This document shows positions 5,740 to 10,916 of a stretch of DNA of 10,916 nt, in pieces (position 1 is the first letter of the stretch; the number at the start of each line of letters is the position of its first letter). A model generated the notes under the pieces. That model searched no databases. It had not been told where the DNA came from and saw only the letters and a program-made list of their open reading frames with translations. The DNA is from Deltaproteobacteria bacterium (GTDB lineage: Bacteria; Desulfobacterota; Desulfobacteria; Desulfobacterales; JAFDCJ01). The position numbers were made by a program, and so were the translations under genes. Location: contig JAJRVC010000345.1 of assembly GCA_024277475.1 (NCBI GenBank), positions 1 through 10,916 of the forward strand. The letters run 5' to 3'.

Positions 5740-7581
5740 TCAAAACTTATATTCCCCGGCCCTTATCTTCAAGTATATATCTCCGGTCAGGGGTTGATAT
5801 TCCGATTCCCCCGGCAGCAGGACGAATAGAGGGTTTTTGATCTTATTAATATCAAAGTTTTCCAATTTTAAATTTATTTTTTTGATTTTATGCGTCGCTG
5901 TACATTCTATATTTTTGTTTAACCGTATAAATTTTGGAATCGCATAAGAGGGGAGGGTGCGCTGCAAATGATCGCCAAGCCCCTTCAGATCAAAATCGTC
6001 GATATTGCATTCAGGTATGATCGCAATCATACCTGCACGCCCATCGCCGCCGGGCATCTTCACACCGTATACCGTTGACAGCGAAATCTGTGGTAAGGTG
6101 TTTGCGACCTCTTCGACTTCGGTTGTGGATACATTTTCGCCTTTCCAGCGATACGTGTCACCGGTTCGATCGATGAACTGGGCATGACCGTAGCCGATAT
6201 TCCTGAGAAGATCCCCGGTGTTAACCCATGCATCGCCTTTTTGAAAGACATTTTTAATAATTTTAGAATCCGTAGCCTCCCTGCTGGTATAACCGACAAA
6301 AGGATTTTGCTCTGATATTTCACCGAGGAGCAGACCGGACTCCCCAACCGCTGCCTCTTGCATAAATCCCTGATCGTCCCTTATGGGTTTGTCCTCGTCA
6401 ACATCATATTTAACGATGACATAAGAGAGTTTGCATGTTCCCACCGTACAATCGAGATTGAGCATATTGACAAAATAAAGGTTGGATTCCGCCGCACCGT
6501 AGATCTCAAATACCTTGGAAATCCCGAAACGCTGCTTGAAATCCTGCCAGATATCGGGCCGCAGACCGTTGCCGATAATCTTGTTTAGCGGGTTGTTTCG
6601 ATCGCCGGATTTCGGTGGTTGGTTCATCAGATAACGGCATAGTTCCCCGATGTAACACCAGACCGTGGCATTGTATTTGTGAACATCATTCCAGAAGTTG
6701 CTGACACTGAATTTACGGCGAATGGCGACAGCGGAGCCATTTGCAAAAATAGCCGGCCAGCTTAGTGCCAGGGCGTTGGTGTGAAAAAAAGGCAGCGGCA
6801 AATACAGAGTATCATCGGACCTCATGTTTAAAACAATTTTTCCGTTTGTATATCTGGATCTGACAAGCCGCCCATGGGTGATGACCGCCGCCTTCGGTCT
6901 GCCGCCGGTGGTGCCGGAGGTGAAGACATAGGCGATCGTATCTGCCGGATGGACATCGGAAACGGTGGTTGGATTGGTCGCAGGAAAATTGCGGCAAGCC
7001 TCAGTAAGATCAGTAAAACCCCCCGGCGCCGGATTTTGGCCCTTGTCCGGTACAAAATAAAGCGTTCGATCCGACCACAGTCCCAAATCATCCCTTATTT
7101 CTTCAAACGCCTCGATGACCTCCTCTCCGATTATATAAATCTTGGCCGGATGAAGTGTCAGGCAATGCTTCAGGGAATGCCGGCGCAGGTTGGTGTTGAT
7201 CATGCAATTGATCGCACCAATTTTGGCCATTGCGCTGTAAACAACCAGGAGTTCAGGGCGATTTTCCAGACAGATGCAAGCCACATCGCCTTTTTTCATC
7301 CCTTTTGCAATAAAAAAATTGGCGCAACGATTCACGGCTGCGTTGTATTCTCTGTAGCTAAGGCAGGCTTCTTCGGATTTAATAGCCGTATTTTCCGGAA
7401 ATTTTGCTGTATTTTCCTCCAGCATACTTCCCCAGGATTCCCGGTTTTCGGTCCTAACAGCAGCGATCTGTTTCCGGGTGCGTAGTATGGCCGGCAACCG
7501 CCATACCAGGGGCAGCCAGCCTTTTAAATAATCGAAAAATGAAATTATGCCTTCATCTTTAGATGGGGAATCAGCCGCCAC
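5740..7581 (-). CDS. FATP-type (very) long-chain acyl-CoA synthetase
   Basis: A 613-residue AMP-forming acyl-CoA ligase of the FATP/very-long-chain branch, which activates fatty or related hydrophobic carboxylic acids to CoA thioesters, usually at the inner membrane. The P-loop is TSGTTGGRPK (221-230), the adenylate motif YGAAES (361-366), the ribose-binding Asp lies in NTGDLL (454-459), and the FATP signature is GDTYRWKGENVSTTEVE (474-490). The likely catalytic Lys is Lys565 in TATHKIKK; the usual wording in this branch is TGTFK, so Gly is replaced by Ala. A hydrophobic, Trp-rich N-terminus (ISFFDYLKGWLPLVWRLP, 12-30) may touch the membrane. The start is GTG, with AAGGAG nine bases upstream. 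It follows the acyl-CoA dehydrogenase by 25 bp, so the two are probably co-transcribed. The exact substrate, including bile-acid-like or steroid acids, is open. Confidence 0.93.
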   Translation of the reverse strand: MAADSPSKDEGIISFFDYLKGWLPLVWRLPAILRTRKQIAAVRTENRESWGSMLEENTAKFPENTAIKSEEACLSYREYNAAVNRCANFFIAKGMKKGDVACICLENRPELLVVYSAMAKIGAINCMINTNLRRHSLKHCLTLHPAKIYIIGEEVIEAFEEIRDDLGLWSDRTLYFVPDKGQNPAPGGFTDLTEACRNFPATNPTTVSDVHPADTIAYVFTSGTTGGRPKAAVITHGRLVRSRYTNGKIVLNMRSDDTLYLPLPFFHTNALALSWPAIFANGSAVAIRRKFSVSNFWNDVHKYNATVWCYIGELCRYLMNQPPKSGDRNNPLNKIIGNGLRPDIWQDFKQRFGISKVFEIYGAAESNLYFVNMLNLDCTVGTCKLSYVIVKYDVDEDKPIRDDQGFMQEAAVGESGLLLGEISEQNPFVGYTSREATDSKIIKNVFQKGDAWVNTGDLLRNIGYGHAQFIDRTGDTYRWKGENVSTTEVEEVANTLPQISLSTVYGVKMPGGDGRAGMIAIIPECNIDDFDLKGLGDHLQRTLPSYAIPKFIRLNKNIECTATHKIKKINLKLENFDINKIKNPLFVLLPGESEYQPLTGDIYLKIRAGEYKF

Positions 7582-7606
7582 TGTTTTTTACTCCTTTTTA
7601 TTATGT

Positions 7607-9412
7607 TTAATCGTTAAAATAGTCCGCCTGCATCTCCACCGTCAGTCTGTCATCATCCATCAAGCGTTTTGCCAGCCCGAGCGTTTTCGGCAATTCATAG
7701 CCAAAGAAATAGCGCAGGGTAAACATTTTACCCTCATAAAAGTTTATATCTTTTTTGCGAGCACCATTTTTTGATGCTTTCTGAGCCGCAATACCCTGCA
7801 GCAGCCACTGCCAGGCAATGGTCACAATGCCGAAAAATTCGAGATAGAGGGTGGCATCGGCCAGGAAGGCTTCAGATCCCTGTTGCCGTGCGATCGATAA
7901 GAGGTGCCGGGTCACGTCCTGCAGTTTCGTCAGGGTTTCGCTCAATTCGCATGCCGATTTAGCAAGATCCTTATATTCTTCTGCAATCGAAATCGTATCT
8001 TTTAATTCGTCAGCATAAAAAAGAAAGGCCCGGCCATCTTGCATGATCACTTTTCTGCCCAGCAAATCCATTCCCTGGATGCCGGTGGTGCCTTCATGGA
8101 TGGGATGAATGCGGCAGTCGCGGTAGTATTGTTCCAGGGGATAATCATCACAATATCCGGAGCCTCCCAGACATTGCAGCCCCTGGCTGATGGAAATATT
8201 GCCCATCTCCGAGGGATAGCTCTTGGCGATTGGCGTCAGGATCTCCAACAGCAAATTGAATTTTTCTTTTTCTTCCCCGGCGGTAACTTTTTGCAGATCA
8301 ACATATTTGCTGCACTGCATCACCAGCGAAAGCGCGCCTTCGATAACGGCACGCTGAAACAGCAGCATGCGTTTTACATCTGCGTGTTCGATAATCGGGA
8401 CGGGGGGCAGGTTCGGATCTTTATGACCGAGCCTACGTCCCTGACAACGGGTTTTGGTATACTCGAGGGATGCATAGTACGCGGCGGTGGCCATGGCGGT
8501 TGCACCCATACCGACCCCGATACGGGCTTCATTCATCATCTGGAACATGCATTTCAAACCTCTGTGAGGCTCTCCGACCAGCCAGCCGCGACAATCGTTT
8601 TTATCGCCGATACTCAGCTGCACGATGGGACAGCCGCGATAGCCGAGTTTATGATACACACCGGAGGCGACCACGTCATTGGGAACAAGGTCGCCTTTAT
8701 CGTCGATGCGTTTCTTGGGAACAACGAAGAGGGAAATTCCTTTGGCGCCGGCCGGAGCACCCTCTATTTTGGCCAGCATTAGATGCACGACATTGTCGAC
8801 CCCGTCGTGGTCACCGGCGGATATGAATATTTTCTGTCCTTTCATGCGGTAATAGCCTGCCGCCGTCGGCTCGGCCAGGGTGGTAATGTCCGACAGGGAA
8901 GAGCCGGCTTCCGGTTCGGTCAGTGCCATGGTGCCCTGCCATTCTCCGGACCGCATTTTAGAAACATAGAAGTCATACAGCTCCCTGCTGCCGAACGATT
9001 CAATCAGGTGGGAGGCGCCGAAGGTCAGCCCCGGATACGCGTTGGCCGAGTAATTGGCGGCAGAAAAAATAAATTCACAGATGTCGGCCACCATACTCGG
9101 CAACTGTTCACCGTCCTGGTCAAAGGGCACCCGGCTGGAAATCCAGCCGCCGTCACCGAATTCTTGCATGATGGTCTTGACGGCCGGATGGACCTTGACT
9201 TCTCCGTTGACCAGTTCGGGTTGGTTGCGGTCCATCTCTTCGAATATGGGAAACAGAAGGTCCTTTGCCAGTTTGGCGGCTGCCTTCAGGACCATGTCGA
9301 ACATTTTGCGGTTGTGGTCGCTGTAGTATTCGTATTTCGTCAAGGATTCAGCATCGAAAACTTCGTAAAGAAGAAATTTTATATTGCGTTCGCTAATAAA
9401 CTTGGATGCCAC
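7607..9412 (-). CDS. Acyl-CoA dehydrogenase, large form with C-terminal extension
   Basis: A 601-residue FAD-dependent acyl-CoA dehydrogenase that makes 2-enoyl-CoA and passes electrons to electron-transfer flavoprotein in the cytoplasm. It is longer than the classical ~380-residue enzymes and has the FadE5/DmdC-like layout: an N-terminal extension (about 1-35), helical and beta domains with the FAD/substrate motif MALTEPEAGSSLSD (162-175), KGQKIFISAGDHD (191-203), the C-terminal helical domain with GLQCLGGSGYCDDYPLEQYYRDCRI (411-435), and an extra C-terminal domain from about residue 460 (PF12806-like). The catalytic base is predicted as Glu440 in IHEGTTGIQG. The start is GTG, four bases after GGAGGT. 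The gene is followed after 25 bp by the FATP-type ligase, so activation and first oxidation are linked. The upstream 275-bp gap suggests its own promoter. The substrate is unknown; this branch accepts medium to long chains. Confidence 0.94.
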   Translation of the reverse strand: MASKFISERNIKFLLYEVFDAESLTKYEYYSDHNRKMFDMVLKAAAKLAKDLLFPIFEEMDRNQPELVNGEVKVHPAVKTIMQEFGDGGWISSRVPFDQDGEQLPSMVADICEFIFSAANYSANAYPGLTFGASHLIESFGSRELYDFYVSKMRSGEWQGTMALTEPEAGSSLSDITTLAEPTAAGYYRMKGQKIFISAGDHDGVDNVVHLMLAKIEGAPAGAKGISLFVVPKKRIDDKGDLVPNDVVASGVYHKLGYRGCPIVQLSIGDKNDCRGWLVGEPHRGLKCMFQMMNEARIGVGMGATAMATAAYYASLEYTKTRCQGRRLGHKDPNLPPVPIIEHADVKRMLLFQRAVIEGALSLVMQCSKYVDLQKVTAGEEKEKFNLLLEILTPIAKSYPSEMGNISISQGLQCLGGSGYCDDYPLEQYYRDCRIHPIHEGTTGIQGMDLLGRKVIMQDGRAFLFYADELKDTISIAEEYKDLAKSACELSETLTKLQDVTRHLLSIARQQGSEAFLADATLYLEFFGIVTIAWQWLLQGIAAQKASKNGARKKDINFYEGKMFTLRYFFGYELPKTLGLAKRLMDDDRLTVEMQADYFND

Positions 9413-9510
9413 GATTACCTCCGGTGTTTCTTTGGAAAATTATGAGTTATAAGATGATCTATATTTTGTGTATTAACAGATAGTAAGAAACTTATATCTA
9501 ATTGGATAGA

Positions 9511-9555
9511 TTAAGTTGATTAGGTTGATTGAGTTGAATAAGTTGACTTAGTTGA
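9511..9555. repeat. Five-unit 9-bp tandem repeat
   Basis: Five consecutive nine-base units start at 9511, 9520, 9529, 9538 and 9547. Each ends in GTTGA, with variable first bases (TTAA, TTAG, TTGA, ATAA, CTTA). A related inverted TCAACTC follows at about 9577-9585. The array is degenerate, unlike the nearly exact 21-bp array at 5606. Confidence 0.8.
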
Positions 9556-9655
9556 TTAATAAACCCAATAAACCTACTCAACTCTTCCCGCTTTGCCTTT
9601 TCTCAGTCCCCCAACTTCCAAGCTTCCGATGATACAAACTGTCTGGATTCTTTTT

Positions 9656-9687
9656 AACCCGGAACGTTGAACTCTGAACCGCTCAAC
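9656..9687. repeat. Degenerate TTGAAC/CTGAACC repeat
   Basis: Short loosely phased pieces (GGAACGTTGAACTCTGAACC and CTCAAC) run up to the 3-hydroxyacyl-CoA dehydrogenase stop. A similar wording (CTCTGAACCCAG, CTTGAACTTTAGAACCC) occurs at 10739-10785 past the next gene's stop, so the two stretches look like copies of one degenerate family. Confidence 0.4.
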
Positions 9688-10554
9688 CTATGAGTAGTCA
9701 TACCATCCCCTGCCGGTCTTCCGGCCATATTCGCCTTTGACGTATTTTTCAACCACCTTCGGACTGGGCAGGTTGCGGGTGTCGCCTGTTTCCCGGAAGG
9801 CCTCCATTCCCATGATGTAGGTTAGGTCGATGCCGGTGAGGTCCATCAGGCGGAAGGTACCCATGGGATGGCCGGCACCGTAAACCTGAGCTTTATCGAT
9901 ATCTTCCATGCTGGCCACCCCCATCTCCAGCAGCCAGAGGGCCTCACGGGTGATGGCGCCGAAAATGCGGTTGAGCAGGAATCCATTGACTTCTTTTTTG
10001 AGGTGGACCGGTACTTTTTCGAGTTTTTCACAAAGTGCCATGGAAATTTCCCTGGTTTCATCGGAAACATGGGGTCCCTGGACCACTTCCACCAGCTTCA
10101 TCACAAGAGCAGGATTAAAGAAATGAATATTGAGGACCTTCTCCGGTCGTTTGGTAGCATCGGCAATTCTGGAGCTGATGATAGCCGAGCTGTTGGTTGC
10201 CAGGATCGCATGGGCAGGGGCCATCTTGTCCAGATCGGCAAAAATTTTACGTTTGAGGTCCAATACTTCAAGAACGGCTTCGATGACAAAATCAGCATCT
10301 TTAACGGCGTCTTCCATACTGGATGTAAACGATATTCTTTCCCGGGCGGCATTGGCCTGCTCTTTGGTTAACCGTCCTTTTTTAACGCGACCGGCCAGGT
10401 AGGTGTCAGCGAAATTTTGTGCTTTTTTGAGAATTTCCCCGTTGATGTCCGTGCACACGGTTTTGTACCCGTGGATGGCAGACAGCATTGCGATCTGATG
10501 TCCCATGTTTCCGGCGCCGATAACGGCAATGTTTTTGATGTCGTCAATGTTCAT
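9688..10554 (-). CDS. 3-hydroxyacyl-CoA (3-hydroxybutyryl-CoA) dehydrogenase
   Basis: A 288-residue NAD-dependent dehydrogenase that oxidises 3-hydroxyacyl-CoA to 3-ketoacyl-CoA, or the reverse, in the cytoplasm; family members have about 280-290 residues. The Rossmann motif is VIGAGNMG (11-18). The catalytic set is Ser122/Ser123 (ATNSSAI), His144 in NIHFFNPA, Glu156 in KLVEVVQG and Asn195 in GFLLNRI. The C-terminal dimerisation domain runs from about 188 with GAGHPMGTFRLMDLTGIDL (226-244) and ends GRKTGRGWYDYS. I place the start at ATG 10554, seven bases after AAGGAG and just before the Rossmann strand. An upstream in-frame start at 10623 would add 23 residues across a repeat and the ribosome binding site, and is rejected. 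It could serve fatty-acid or aromatic-ring-derived 3-hydroxyacyl-CoA. The gene follows the MaoC-like gene after 237 bp. Confidence 0.95.
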   Translation of the reverse strand: MNIDDIKNIAVIGAGNMGHQIAMLSAIHGYKTVCTDINGEILKKAQNFADTYLAGRVKKGRLTKEQANAARERISFTSSMEDAVKDADFVIEAVLEVLDLKRKIFADLDKMAPAHAILATNSSAIISSRIADATKRPEKVLNIHFFNPALVMKLVEVVQGPHVSDETREISMALCEKLEKVPVHLKKEVNGFLLNRIFGAITREALWLLEMGVASMEDIDKAQVYGAGHPMGTFRLMDLTGIDLTYIMGMEAFRETGDTRNLPSPKVVEKYVKGEYGRKTGRGWYDYS

Positions 10555-10604
10555 GTTTTTGCTCCTTTCTTTAGTGTTTGGTAATTTTTGTTTTTCATGA
10601 TGGC

Positions 10605-10634
10605 CACAGACTCGCACAGACAAACACAGACCTA
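10605..10634. repeat. Three-unit 10-bp CACAGAC repeat
   Basis: CACAGAC occurs at 10605, 10615 and 10625, each followed by three variable bases, giving an exact 10-bp period. It lies about 50 bases upstream of the 3-hydroxyacyl-CoA dehydrogenase start. A 10-bp spacing matches one DNA helical turn, but no protein-binding site is known for it. Confidence 0.6.
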
Positions 10635-10716
10635 ACTAAAATTTCATCCTCTTTAGAGCATGACAAAATTTTTAAGTAATTCGTCTGCCGTCCTGATCCA
10701 TGAAATGTCAAAACTT

Positions 10717-10737
10717 CCGAATAGGTGACCTATTCGG
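10717..10737. terminator. Perfect 9-bp hairpin past the MaoC-like gene
   Basis: CCGAATAGG (10717-10725) and CCTATTCGG (10729-10737) pair perfectly around a three-base loop. It lies 54 bases past the minus-strand stop at 10792. On that strand it is followed by AAGTTTTGA, a poor T-run, so it is a weak terminator candidate. It is symmetric and could also be a regulator-binding dyad. Confidence 0.4.
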
Positions 10738-10738
10738 G

Positions 10739-10785
10739 TCTGAAAACCTAACCTCTGAACCCAGTACCTTGAACTTTAGAACCCT
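10739..10785. repeat. Degenerate CTGAAC/TTGAAC repeat
   Basis: Four loosely spaced GAAA/GAAC cores (TCTGAAAACC, CTCTGAACCC, CTTGAAC, TAGAACCC) occur within 47 bases just past the MaoC-like stop. The wording matches the stretch at 9656-9687. Confidence 0.4.
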
Positions 10786-10791
10786 ATAGGC

Positions 10792-10916
10792 TCATTCAAC
10801 TACCGCCCTGGCATTACTTAATACGACGGATCTGTCAGTTCTTACCTGAATAATATACCCCACATCAACTTTCCAACCCCGGATCGTTAATGTATCACCA
10901 GGATAAACGACATCCG
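10792..10916 (-). CDS. MaoC-like (hotdog) acyl-CoA hydratase, C-terminal end only
   Basis: Only the last 40 codons are inside the window; the frame is open to the right edge and ends in TGA at 10792-10794. The visible peptide has PGDTLTIRGWKV, then YIIQVRTD, then VVLSNARAVVE at the end. This matches the closing strands of MaoC-type hotdog dehydratases, where a PGDTL turn is followed by two long strands and an A-x-V-x-E or similar end. These enzymes hydrate 2-enoyl-CoA to 3-hydroxyacyl-CoA. The catalytic Asp/His motif lies outside the window. Position upstream of 3-hydroxyacyl-CoA dehydrogenase fits a hydratase role. The fragment is short, so another hotdog protein (thioesterase-like) is possible. 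Confidence 0.65.
   Translation of the reverse strand, partial: DVVYPGDTLTIRGWKVDVGYIIQVRTDRSVVLSNARAVVE

Larger units (their letters stand above)
9413..9687. other. Gap between dehydrogenase genes: AT-rich start region and repeats
   Basis: No gene is seen. The part next to the acyl-CoA dehydrogenase start (9430-9510) is very AT-rich and is the likely place for its minus-strand promoter, but no clear -35/-10 pair stands out. The rest holds the nine-base repeat at 9511-9555 and a degenerate GAAC-type stretch at 9656-9687. Confidence 0.5.

Noticed and set aside
5483..5743. Minus-strand frame encoding repeated MSEDRGQ heptads (86 residues)
   Set aside because: It starts at a TTG without a ribosome binding site, is generated by the 21-bp repeat, and the opposite strand is just as open. 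The part after the repeat has no recognisable domain.
6874..7485. Plus-strand 203-residue frame inside the FATP-type ligase gene
   Set aside because: It is antisense to the P-loop region of the ligase, has no family motif, and reflects GC-biased codons on the other strand.
8039..8782. Plus-strand 247-residue frame inside the acyl-CoA dehydrogenase gene
   Set aside because: It is antisense to a clear dehydrogenase with intact motifs. The peptide has no recognisable domain and low-complexity GGG/FFF stretches typical of antisense frames.
10555..10623. Upstream start of the 3-hydroxyacyl-CoA dehydrogenase (23 more residues)
   Set aside because: It would translate through the CACAGAC repeat and the AAGGAG ribosome binding site; the ATG at 10554 sits right before the Rossmann strand, as in the family.

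Overview
The window reads like a chromosomal stretch of an anaerobic, fatty-acid- or aromatic-degrading bacterium, most likely a sulfate reducer of the Desulfobacterota (Desulfobacterales type). This is inference. It rests on the gene style (several CoA-ligase and beta-oxidation genes, a cysteine-containing DUF362 protein, a MaoC-like hydratase tail) and on gaps rich in short-period degenerate repeats. No rRNA or other taxonomic marker is present.

Layout. (1) 1-759, plus strand: the 3' part of a long-chain acyl-CoA synthetase, followed by a gene-free gap with a bidirectional terminator-like stem. (2) 1109-2516, minus strand: an MFS permease. Its start codon overlaps the stop of a short, broken reading frame that looks like the tail of a uroporphyrinogen-decarboxylase-family methyltransferase. 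(3) 2784-3689, plus strand: a complete haloalkane dehalogenase with its own ribosome binding site. (4) 3690-4120: a gap with a small membrane-type reading frame, a strong hairpin, and a structured segment open on both strands. (5) 4121-5446, minus strand: a DUF362 protein. (6) 5447-5739: a GC-rich hairpin and a six-unit 21-bp tandem repeat. (7) 5740-10916, minus strand: a beta-oxidation-type cluster, in transcription order MaoC-like hydratase (partial), 3-hydroxyacyl-CoA dehydrogenase, large acyl-CoA dehydrogenase, and FATP-type acyl-CoA synthetase.

How the genes fit together. The minus-strand cluster covers activation of an acid to its CoA thioester (FATP-type ligase), alpha,beta-dehydrogenation (acyl-CoA dehydrogenase), hydration (MaoC-like) and 3-hydroxy oxidation (3-hydroxyacyl-CoA dehydrogenase). 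No thiolase or electron-transfer flavoprotein is inside the window. Only the dehydrogenase and ligase are tightly spaced (25 bp apart). The other gaps are about 240-290 bp and hold different short-period repeats. The dehalogenase lies between gene fragments, so that part of the window looks like an accessory or rearranged segment inserted beside the lipid-degradation genes.

The most notable points are the frameshifted methyltransferase remnant coupled to the permease, the dehalogenase flanked by fragments, the structured segment at 3965-4120, and the accumulation of different short tandem repeats in the cluster gaps. I do not see a CRISPR array, a transposase, a tRNA, or a clearly new multi-gene system.
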